This document shows, piece after piece, positions 1 to 6,221 of a stretch of 13,012 nucleotides of DNA. The position numbers were made by a program, and so were the translations under genes. How positions within the stretch are numbered: position 1 is the stretch's first letter; every line of letters starts with the position of its first letter. The stretch comes from JAUQQI01 sp040289115 (GTDB lineage: Bacteria > Chloroflexota > Dehalococcoidia > JAUQQI01). The DNA lies in contig PSKS01000065.1 of NCBI GenBank assembly GCA_040289115.1, forward strand, positions 1-13,012, given 5' to 3'. Below the pieces are notes generated by a model. The model searched no databases. It saw nothing but the letters and a program-made list of their open reading frames with translations, and was not told where the DNA came from.

Positions 1-583
1 TGGCGATCGCGGTGCCCGAGGCCAGGGCTTCCAGGCAGCCCCGGCCGCCGCACCCGCACAAAGGCCCCCCGGGCTCGAGGGGAATGTGCCCAAGCTCGGC
101 GGCGAATCCGTGGGCCCCCAGGAGCAGCCGCCCGTCGGCGATTACACCGCCGCCGATGCCGGTGCTCACGGTAATGTAGACCAGATTTCGGGCACCCCGG
201 CCGGCCCCGTAACGCTGTTCCCCAAGGGCGGCCAGGTTGGCATCATTGCCCACCACCACCCGCAGGCCGGTCAGGGCCTCCAACCGGGCCATTACCGGAA
301 CGTTATCCCAGCCCGGCAGGTTAGGTGCCTTTACCACCACCCCGTCCGCCGCCCGGACGGGACCCGGGACCCCAATGGCTGCAACCTTAACCCTGGCCCC
401 GACCGATGCTGTCAGGGCCTTGAACCGCCGGGCGATCTCCTCAAGAATCCGGTCCGGGCCATTGTCTGCTTCCGTGGGGTGGCGCTCCACCCCGAAGACC
501 GCGCCCGTCTCGGGGTCGCCCAGGCCCACCCGGAAGTGGGTACCCCCCAGGTCGGCGACGACGACCAGGTTCCGGGCCCTCAC
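1..583 (-). CDS. ROK-family glucokinase, 3' end cut off by window edge
   Basis: Sugar kinase of the ROK family, most likely cytoplasmic ATP-dependent glucokinase making glucose-6-phosphate. The first 194 residues are present, against a usual length of about 310-320. Seen in order: an N-terminal phosphate-binding loop DLGGTHFRVG (residues 11-20), GVPGPV near 71-76, the catalytic aspartate in GNDAN (D114), the glycine-rich STGIGGGV (140-147), ELGH (163-166) and the zinc-type CGCGGRGC (176-183) followed by LEALASGTAIA. The ROK zinc ligands (H166, C176, C178, C183) and ExGH are all present, which favours a glucokinase over a ROK repressor; no helix-turn-helix precedes the kinase fold. The start is a GTG at 583 overlapping the TGA of mnmA (GTGA). 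No clear Shine-Dalgarno is visible, so translational coupling to mnmA is inferred. Sugar specificity (glucose versus another hexose) cannot be settled from sequence alone. Confidence 0.9.
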   Translation of the reverse strand, partial: MRARNLVVVADLGGTHFRVGLGDPETGAVFGVERHPTEADNGPDRILEEIARRFKALTASVGARVKVAAIGVPGPVRAADGVVVKAPNLPGWDNVPVMARLEALTGLRVVVGNDANLAALGEQRYGAGRGARNLVYITVSTGIGGGVIADGRLLLGAHGFAAELGHIPLEPGGPLCGCGGRGCLEALASGTAIA

Positions 584-1689
584 GGGACGGCAGCGGGAGC
601 GGGGACCGGGGCGCTTCGGCGGATGATTCCCCCGCCAAGGACCTCGTCGCCCCGGTAGAAGACCACCACCTGCCCCGGGGCTGGGGCCCGCTGGGGCTCG
701 TCGAACCGGACCACCGCCGAACCATCGGGCCGAGGTTCCAGGGTGGCCGGCGCCTCGGGCGCCCGGTAGCGGATGCGGGCGGTTATCCGGACCGGCCCCT
801 CTGGGGGGCGACCGGCCACGTAGTGGACGTCCTCGGCCTCAACGCTTTCCCGGTAAAGGGCCGCTTCGGGGCCCACGATGACAGCATTGCGGGTCGGGTC
901 GATGGCCGCCACGTATAGGGGGGTGCCGGCGGCAATGCCCAGGCCCCGGCGCTGGCCTACGGTGTAGAAGGCGATGCCCCGGTGTTCCCCAAGCTTGCGG
1001 CCGGACAGGTCCTCGATGGGGCCGGGATTAAGCGTCCCGACCTGAAGGGCCAGCCAGTCCCGGTAATCTAGGCCGCCCAGGAAGCAGAAATCCTGGCTTT
1101 CGGCCTTATTGGCCACCGGCAGCCCCAGACGGGCGGCAATGGCCCGAACCTCCGCCTTGGTGTACTCCCCCAGGGGGAAGAGGCTCCGGCTCAGCTCGAA
1201 CTGGCCCAGGCCGTAGAGCACGTAAGACTGATCCTTCTGGGGGTCGACGGCCCGGAGCAGGTGGTAGCCGTCGGCATCCTCACGGACCCGGGCGTAATGG
1301 CCAGTGGCCAGGTAGTCGGCTCCCAGGGCCAGGGCCTTTTTGAGCAACAGGCCGAACCGGATCAGCCGATTGCAGGGGATGCATGGGTTCGGCGTCCGGC
1401 CCCGGCGGTATTCGGCCACATAATAGTCCAGGACCCAGCGCCGGAACTCGGCCTGGACGTTGAAGACGTAATGGGGTATCCCCAGTCGGGCGGCAACCTC
1501 CCGGGCGTCCAGGACGTCGTCCGGACTGCAAGCGCGGCGCCGCGGGCCCGCCACCGCGCCCTGCCCGGGGACCGCCACCCAAGGGTTTAGGGTGATGCCG
1601 AAAACCTCGTAGCCGGCCTCTTTCAGCAGGGCGGCGGCGACCGAAGAGTCAACGCCGCCGCTCATGGCCACCGCAACAATCTTGCCCAT
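580..1689 (-). CDS. mnmA: tRNA-specific 2-thiouridylase MnmA
   Basis: Catalyses ATP-dependent 2-thiolation of wobble uridine U34 in tRNAs for Lys, Glu and Gln, in the cytoplasm. The 369-residue length is normal. Seen: PP-loop SGGVDSS at 10-16; CSPDD at 54-58 followed by DAREVA; PNPCIPCN at 101-107, whose C106 matches the catalytic Cys102 of the E. coli enzyme; ATGHYARV at 128-135; KDQSYVLYGL at 152-161; and QDFCF at 199-203, whose C202 matches the persulfide-carrying Cys199. The C-terminal beta-barrel includes GQRRGLGI (245-252). C103 is a third cysteine where E. coli has Asp99, a variant common in Gram-positive lineages. The ATG at 1689 has only a weak GTGGA just upstream and no proper Shine-Dalgarno. 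No cysteine desulfurase gene is adjacent. The gene is divergent from the GGDEF-EAL gene and overlaps the downstream ROK kinase by 4 nt, so the two are probably one transcript. Confidence 0.97.
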   Translation of the reverse strand: MGKIVAVAMSGGVDSSVAAALLKEAGYEVFGITLNPWVAVPGQGAVAGPRRRACSPDDVLDAREVAARLGIPHYVFNVQAEFRRWVLDYYVAEYRRGRTPNPCIPCNRLIRFGLLLKKALALGADYLATGHYARVREDADGYHLLRAVDPQKDQSYVLYGLGQFELSRSLFPLGEYTKAEVRAIAARLGLPVANKAESQDFCFLGGLDYRDWLALQVGTLNPGPIEDLSGRKLGEHRGIAFYTVGQRRGLGIAAGTPLYVAAIDPTRNAVIVGPEAALYRESVEAEDVHYVAGRPPEGPVRITARIRYRAPEAPATLEPRPDGSAVVRFDEPQRAPAPGQVVVFYRGDEVLGGGIIRRSAPVPAPAAVP

Positions 1690-1706
1690 TCCACAAGCAG
1701 TTTACC
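1690..1706 (-). promoter_or_regulatory. Possible extended -10 promoter for mnmA
   Basis: Read on the minus strand, TGGTAAACT lies just upstream of mnmA. It gives a TGn extension plus a -10 hexamer TAAACT (plus-strand 1699-1704, 4 of 6 consensus bases). Only 9 nt separate this hexamer from the ATG, so transcription would start 2-4 nt before the start codon. No convincing -35 box lies at 16-18 nt; TTGCCC is present but only 13 nt away. This is a weak prediction that rests on the extended -10 and on the lack of a Shine-Dalgarno. Confidence 0.3.
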
Positions 1707-1769
1707 ACGCCTGATCCGGGCAACCTGGCCCTGCGTCCGGGGACCGCACCGCCGATAGATCCATTGGGG

Positions 1770-4169
1770 ATGGAAATCGCCGCAAAAGGCCGGTCAGCGT
1801 TCCGGTGGTGGGACCGTCTCGGCCTGACCAGGCAGTTTGCCCTCACCGCCCTGGTGATGACCTTGGTCCTCGGCCTGAGCCTCAACGCGTGGCTTAGCCA
1901 AACGATCCGGGAGGTCGCTTTAGATGGGGCCCGGGCCGAATCCAGGTACGCGGTCGAAGATATCCTGCTGACTCGCCTGCGGCCGGAGGACCTGGAGCAA
2001 CCCATGTCGGGGGAGCATCTGGCCGATTTTGACCACTTTGTAAGGAAAAGCGTCCTTTCCAGGCACACCGTCAGGATCAAGATTTGGAACCGGAAGGGCC
2101 AAATCGTCTATTCGGACGACCTTTCCCTGATCGGGGCCGAATTTCCCGTTCACGAAGGGCTGGCAGCAGCCCTGGCCGGACGGGTGACGGCCGCGGTTAG
2201 CGGGACCGACCGACCTGAGAACGTCAGCGAGGCTGGGGAAGGTCCCCTCCTGGAGGTTTACATTCCGTTGGTGTTCCCGGGGTCCCGGGAGCCGGCCGGC
2301 GCCTTTGAGGTCTACCGCTCGTACGAGCCGGTGGCCGCCCAGACGGCCGCCCTGGGCCGGTCCGTGACCGCGAGCCTGGCCGCAGGCTTGACGCTCCTTT
2401 ATTTTTCCCTGGTTTGGGTGGTCTGGGGCGGAGCCCGGACCATCAGCCGGCAGCAGCAGGCGCTGGAGCGGGCCCTGACCGAGCAAGCTCGGAGCGAGGG
2501 GCGCTTTCGGTCGCTGGTGCAGAACCTTTCCGACATCATAATGGTGATCGGCCCGGACGACGGGATAGCGTACGTAAGCCCGTCCCTGGGTCGGATCCTT
2601 GGTCAGCCTGCAGCCAATCTCCAGGGCACAGACTTTGTTGGGTGGCTCCGGCAGGCCGTCCACCCGGAGGACCTGGGCAAAGCCCTCCAGTTTGCCGACT
2701 GCCTTAAGAACGGCCCCTGTGCCCTGCCGGCTCGGTTCCGGGTTCGCCACCAGGATGGGACGTGGCGGTGGCTTGAGGCGGTGGGATCCGACCTTACGGC
2801 TGACCCGGCCGTTAAGGGCATGGTGGTGACCGCCCGGGATGTTACCGACACCCAAATTTACGAGGAGGAGCTGCGCCGCCGGGCATTATACGACGGTCTT
2901 ACCGGCCTGCCTAACCGGACCTTGTTTATAGAGCGCCTAGGCCACGCCCTGCTCCGGTCCGGCCGCCAAGGCCGGCCGGTGGCGGTGCTTTTCCTCGACC
3001 TGGATAATTTCAAGTTGGTCAACGATAGCCTGGGTCACCAGGTGGGCGATGAACTCTTGACCGCCGTAGCGGAAAGGCTTCGGCAGTGCCTGCGCCGGGA
3101 GGATACCCTGGCCAGGTTTGGCGGGGACGAGTTTACGGTGCTCCTGGAAGAGGTCCCCTCAGCTGAGGGTGCCATCCGGGTGGCCGAACGTATTCACGAT
3201 GCCCTGGCCGGGCCGTTTACAGTGGACGGCCACGAGCTTTTTTTGACGGCCAGCATCGGGATCGCCCTGAGCCGCCCTGAAACCTTGGGACCCGAAGAGC
3301 TGCTCCAGGCGGCCGACATCGCCCTCTACCAGGCCAAGGCCCTGGGCAAGGCCCGGTCGGCTCTCTTTGGGGCCGAAATGGCTATTCAAGTAAGCGACCG
3401 GCTCCGGCTCAGCACCGACCTGCGCCGGGCCATCGGCCGGGGGGAATTCCGGGTTCACTATCAGCCGGTGGTCGACCTGGAGACCGGGAGGGTGGGTTGG
3501 GTGGAAGCCTTGGTCCGCTGGCATCACCCCGAGCGGGGTTTGCTTCCGCCGAGCCGATTCATTGCCATCGCCGAGGAGACGGGCCTGATAATTGCCCTGG
3601 GCCGGCTAATCCTCCGGGAAGCTTGCCGGCAGGTCCAGGCCTGGCAGGCGTACTCTCCCGGCCTCGGTCTGAGCGTCAACCTCTCCCCCCGGCAGTTTCA
3701 GGACCCCGCCCTGGTGGAAGAAGTTGCCCGGGTGCTGGCCGAGACCGGCCTTGACCCGGCTTGCCTGGAGCTGGAGGTAACCGAGGAAGCAGTGATGTCG
3801 GACCCACAACAGACCGTAAACACCCTGAACCGGCTGAAGGGCCTTGGGGTTAGGATTGCCATCGATGACTTCGGGACGGGCTATTCGTCGCTGGCCTATC
3901 TGGTACGCTTTCCCGTCGACACCATTAAGTTGGACCGCTCCTTTACCGCTCAGCTGCCCCAGAGCCCGGCCAGCACCGCCATTGTCCAGGCAGTGTTAAC
4001 CTTTGCCCGAAGCCTGGGGCTGACCGTGGTAGTAGAAGGAGTGGAAAGGGTCGACCAGCTAAAGAGGGTGAAGGCCCTGGGCTGTTTGTACGGCCAGGGC
4101 TACCTCCTGGGCCCACCCCAACCGGCCGAAAGCCTCGGGGCCCTCCTGTCGGGCGAAGGGCGGTGTTGA
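1770..4169 (+). CDS. Membrane sensor-PAS-GGDEF-EAL cyclic-di-GMP enzyme
   Basis: Bifunctional-type cyclic-di-GMP signalling protein of the inner membrane, about 799 residues. Residue numbers here count from a TTG at 1764; the ATG at 1770 is codon 3 and is preferred, although neither has a clear Shine-Dalgarno. Order: TM1 about 24-44; an extracytoplasmic, Cache-like sensor about 45-203 (IKIWNRKGQIVYSDD at 105-119); TM2 about 204-224; a short polar helix, possibly coiled-coil; PAS about 247-365; GGDEF about 372-535; EAL about 550-798. The diguanylate cyclase signature is intact (GGDEF at 453-457), as is the inhibitory site RRED (RxxD) exactly five residues upstream. The phosphodiesterase half keeps EALVRW (581-586), NLSPRQF (639-645), IDDFGTGYSSL (700-710), KLDRSF (722-727), VEGVE (757-761) and QGYLLGPP. 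Both halves therefore look competent, and which one dominates cannot be read from sequence. The sensed ligand is unknown. No other cyclic-di-GMP gene is in the window. Confidence 0.95.
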   Translation: MEIAAKGRSAFRWWDRLGLTRQFALTALVMTLVLGLSLNAWLSQTIREVALDGARAESRYAVEDILLTRLRPEDLEQPMSGEHLADFDHFVRKSVLSRHTVRIKIWNRKGQIVYSDDLSLIGAEFPVHEGLAAALAGRVTAAVSGTDRPENVSEAGEGPLLEVYIPLVFPGSREPAGAFEVYRSYEPVAAQTAALGRSVTASLAAGLTLLYFSLVWVVWGGARTISRQQQALERALTEQARSEGRFRSLVQNLSDIIMVIGPDDGIAYVSPSLGRILGQPAANLQGTDFVGWLRQAVHPEDLGKALQFADCLKNGPCALPARFRVRHQDGTWRWLEAVGSDLTADPAVKGMVVTARDVTDTQIYEEELRRRALYDGLTGLPNRTLFIERLGHALLRSGRQGRPVAVLFLDLDNFKLVNDSLGHQVGDELLTAVAERLRQCLRREDTLARFGGDEFTVLLEEVPSAEGAIRVAERIHDALAGPFTVDGHELFLTASIGIALSRPETLGPEELLQAADIALYQAKALGKARSALFGAEMAIQVSDRLRLSTDLRRAIGRGEFRVHYQPVVDLETGRVGWVEALVRWHHPERGLLPPSRFIAIAEETGLIIALGRLILREACRQVQAWQAYSPGLGLSVNLSPRQFQDPALVEEVARVLAETGLDPACLELEVTEEAVMSDPQQTVNTLNRLKGLGVRIAIDDFGTGYSSLAYLVRFPVDTIKLDRSFTAQLPQSPASTAIVQAVLTFARSLGLTVVVEGVERVDQLKRVKALGCLYGQGYLLGPPQPAESLGALLSGEGRC

Positions 4170-4194
4170 TGGGGGCGGGGTTTACCGATAAAAT
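4166..4194 (+). promoter_or_regulatory. Sigma70/sigmaA-like promoter for fmt, near-leaderless
   Basis: TTGATG (4166-4171, 4 of 6 consensus) and TAAAAT (4189-4194, 5 of 6) are separated by exactly 17 nt. The -35 box overlaps the TGA stop of the upstream GGDEF-EAL gene. Transcription would start near the G run at 4199-4201, only 5-7 nt before the fmt ATG at 4206. That leaves no room for a Shine-Dalgarno, and none is visible. The A/T-rich -10 stands out in this GC-rich DNA. It is inferred from spacing and consensus only. Confidence 0.5.
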
Positions 4195-4205
4195 CTCTGG
4201 GTGCC

Positions 4206-5138
4206 ATGCGCGTCGTCTTCATGGGGACGCCGGAGTTTGCCCTGCCCACCCTGAAGGGCCTTCACGACGGGGGCTACCGGTTGGTTGGGGTATTCACCCG
4301 GCCTGATAAGCCGGCCGGCCGGGGCCGGCAGCCCACCCCATCCCCGGTGAAGGAGCTGGCCCTCCGGCTGGGCCTGCCCGTTTACCAGCCGGCCACCCTG
4401 CGCCGACCGGCGGCCGTGGAGCTCCTGCGCAGCCTCGAGCCCGAAGTGGTGGTGGTGGCCGCCTACGGGCTAATTCTGCCTAGGGAGGTGTTGGCGGTCC
4501 CACCTCACGGCTGCCTGAACGTCCACCCCTCCCTCCTTCCCCGATGGCGGGGCCCTTCCCCCATACCGTTCGCCATCCTGGCCGGGGATGAATTTACGGG
4601 GGTTACGGTTATGCTGATGGATGAGGGCATGGACACGGGACCGATTCTCGCCCGGTCGGAGCCGGTGCCCATCGGGCCTGAAGACACCACCGCTACCCTG
4701 ACCCCCAAGCTGGCCGAGGTCGGGGCCCGGCTTCTGCTGGGAACGCTGCCCAAGTGGGTGGCGGGGCAAATCATCCCAGAGCCCCAGGATGATTCCCAGG
4801 CTACCTACAGCCGCTTGCTCAAGAAGGAGGATGGGGTCATCGACTGGGGCCGGTCGGCGGAGGAGATCTGGCGGCAGGTACGGGCCTTCGACCCCTGGCC
4901 CGGGGCCTTCACCTGGTGGGAGGGGAAACTTTTAAAAATACTGGCCTGCCAGCCCCTGCCCGGAAGCTCCCTGGCCCCGCCGGGAACGGTGGTCGGCCTG
5001 GACGGCGGGGCCGCCGTCCAGACGGGGAGCGGCCTCCTTAAGCTGGAGCGGGTGCAGCTGGAGGGCCGTCGGGCGGTGGGGATTGGGGAGTTTCTCCGGG
5101 GTTATCCCAGGTTCATCGGGAGTCGCCTGCCCAGTTGA
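4206..5138 (+). CDS. fmt: Methionyl-tRNA formyltransferase
   Basis: Transfers a formyl group from 10-formyltetrahydrofolate to methionyl-initiator tRNA in the cytoplasm, marking it for translation initiation. It has 310 residues, normal for the family. Seen: N-terminal MRVVFMGTPEFALP (1-14); the loop TRPDKPAGRGR (31-41); AAYGLILP (85-92); the catalytic region with N105 and H107 in NVHPSLLPRWRG (105-116); and D143 in DEGMDTGPIL (139-148). These match Asn106, His108 and Asp144 of the E. coli enzyme. The C-terminal OB-like tRNA-binding domain runs from about 205 (KKEDGVIDW, RAFDPWPGAF) to the end. The start ATG is preceded by a near-leaderless promoter rather than a ribosome-binding site. The usual partners def (deformylase), rsmB or priA are not adjacent; the gene stands alone, 36 nt after the GGDEF-EAL gene and 75 nt before pdhA. 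Confidence 0.97.
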   Translation: MRVVFMGTPEFALPTLKGLHDGGYRLVGVFTRPDKPAGRGRQPTPSPVKELALRLGLPVYQPATLRRPAAVELLRSLEPEVVVVAAYGLILPREVLAVPPHGCLNVHPSLLPRWRGPSPIPFAILAGDEFTGVTVMLMDEGMDTGPILARSEPVPIGPEDTTATLTPKLAEVGARLLLGTLPKWVAGQIIPEPQDDSQATYSRLLKKEDGVIDWGRSAEEIWRQVRAFDPWPGAFTWWEGKLLKILACQPLPGSSLAPPGTVVGLDGGAAVQTGSGLLKLERVQLEGRRAVGIGEFLRGYPRFIGSRLPS

Positions 5139-5140
5139 CT

Positions 5141-5177
5141 ACTGGCCTGCAGGCCCAGTTGGTGTTATCCTTTTCTG
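5141..5177 (+). terminator. Hairpin with T-rich tail after fmt; weak terminator or operator
   Basis: Two nt after the fmt stop, 5141-5159 folds into ACTGG-CC / GG-CCAGT with one bulged C (5154) and a TGCA loop, a 7-bp stem with a palindromic CCTGCAGG core. It is followed by GT/T-rich sequence containing TTTT at 5171-5174 rather than a continuous T run, so it would be a weak Rho-independent terminator for fmt. Its position ahead of the pdh operon also allows an operator or leader role. This is a visual fold only. Confidence 0.35.
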
Positions 5178-5213
5178 GGAGCGCGGAATAAATCCGACAG
5201 GGAGTGTTGCGTA

Positions 5214-6221
5214 ATGCTTGAACAGAGGGTCCTAAGTAAGGAGCTACTTCTGGGCTTCTACCGGCAAATGGTTCTTATCCGCCGCTTCGAGGACAAAGCC
5301 GCCGAGATGTATGCCCTGGGTAAGATCGGCGGCTTTCTGCACCTTTACAACGGCGAAGAGGCGGTGGCGGTGGGGGCCATCTCGGTCCTGCGTCCCGAAG
5401 ACCACATCTTTACCCACTACCGGGACCACGGCCACGCCCTGGCCCGGGGGATGGACCCCAAACGGGTCATGGCCGAGCTCTTCGGTAAGGTGACCGGGGT
5501 GAGCAAGGGCCGGGGTGGTTCCATGCACCTGGCCGACCCCAAGCTGCGGTTCTGGGGCGGCTACGCCATCGTCGGGGGGCATATCCTCTTGGCCTGCGGG
5601 ATGGGCCTGGCCGTCCAGTACCGGGGCCTGGATGAGGTGGTGCTCTGCATCTTTGGCGACGGGGCGACCAACATCGGGGAGTTTCACGAGGGCCTGAACA
5701 TCGCCGCCCTCTGGAAGCTGCCGGTGGTGTTTCTGTGCGAGAACAACCTTTACGGGATGGGAACCCACGTCCGCCGGGCCAGCTCGATGCCCGAAATCTA
5801 CCGCCGGGCCGAAGCCTACGGGATCCCGTCGGAGCAGGTGGATGGGATGGACGTCCTGGGAGTTAGGGAGGCGACGGCCCGGGCCGTAGATTACGTCCGG
5901 GCCGGAAACGGGCCCTACTTTATCGAGGCCTTGACCTACCGGTTTCGGGGCCACTCCATGGCCGATCCGGAGCTTTACCGGAGCAAGGAGGAGGTCGAGG
6001 AGTGGCGGCGCCAGCGGGACCCCATCGTCCGCTTCAGTAAGTTTTTGCTGGAAAACGGCTACGCCACCGAGGACGAGCTGGCGGCCATCGACGGGGAGGT
6101 GGAGGCCGAGGTGGCGGCGGCGGTACAGTTTGCCGAGGAGAGCCCCGAGCCCCCCCTCGACAGTGTTACCGAGCATGTCTACGTCAATCCAGGTCCGGTT
6201 CGGAGGGTAACCCATGCCTGA
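5214..6221 (+). CDS. pdhA: Pyruvate dehydrogenase E1 component, alpha subunit
   Basis: Thiamine-diphosphate-dependent decarboxylase subunit that, with PdhB, converts pyruvate to CO2 and an acetyl group placed on the E2 lipoyl arm. It has 335 residues, typical for the bacterial alpha subunit. Seen: GFLHLYNGEEAVAVG (40-54), HYRDHGHALARGM (68-80), GRGGSMHLAD (99-108), and the ThDP/Mg motif beginning GDGATNIGEFHEG (148-160) and ending at the paired asparagines N177-N178. The loop YRFRGHSMADPE (242-253) is the pyruvate-dehydrogenase form, unlike the branched-chain enzymes, which have a GHHS-type loop. An acetoin dehydrogenase is less likely because no acetoin genes are nearby. AGGGAG at 5199-5204 lies 9 nt before the ATG. 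It is first in a four-gene operon and overlaps pdhB by 8 nt, consistent with equimolar alpha2beta2 synthesis. No convincing promoter was found in the 75 nt upstream. Confidence 0.95.
   Translation: MLEQRVLSKELLLGFYRQMVLIRRFEDKAAEMYALGKIGGFLHLYNGEEAVAVGAISVLRPEDHIFTHYRDHGHALARGMDPKRVMAELFGKVTGVSKGRGGSMHLADPKLRFWGGYAIVGGHILLACGMGLAVQYRGLDEVVLCIFGDGATNIGEFHEGLNIAALWKLPVVFLCENNLYGMGTHVRRASSMPEIYRRAEAYGIPSEQVDGMDVLGVREATARAVDYVRAGNGPYFIEALTYRFRGHSMADPELYRSKEEVEEWRRQRDPIVRFSKFLLENGYATEDELAAIDGEVEAEVAAAVQFAEESPEPPLDSVTEHVYVNPGPVRRVTHA

Noticed and set aside
86..658. Plus-strand open frame opposite the ROK kinase
   Set aside because: The minus strand has all ROK motifs in one frame running to the window edge; the plus reading has none.
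1732..1760. Promoter for the GGDEF-EAL gene using ATAGAT at 1755-1760
   Set aside because: Only 3 of 6 -10 bases match and the -35 position reads TGCGTC. There is too little to call, although the leaderless-like position was tempting.
1764..1769. TTG start for the GGDEF-EAL gene, two codons upstream of the ATG
   Set aside because: Neither start has a Shine-Dalgarno, and the ATG at 1770 is the simpler choice. The difference is two residues.
1920..2855. 311-codon minus-strand open frame inside the GGDEF-EAL gene
   Set aside because: It overlaps the sensor and PAS regions of a gene with intact domains and shows no family resemblance, so it is a composition artefact.
5135..5164. TTGACT as a -35 box for the pdh operon
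   Set aside because: It matches 5 of 6 consensus bases, but the position 16-18 nt downstream reads GTTGGT or TTGGTG, which is not a -10. The AATAAA at 5187-5192 has no good -35 and would start transcription inside the ribosome-binding site.
5244..6215. 323-codon open frame on the minus strand across pdhA
   Set aside because: It is fully antisense to a confident pdhA, has Gly/Pro/His-rich composition and no recognisable motif, as expected of shadow frames in GC-rich DNA.
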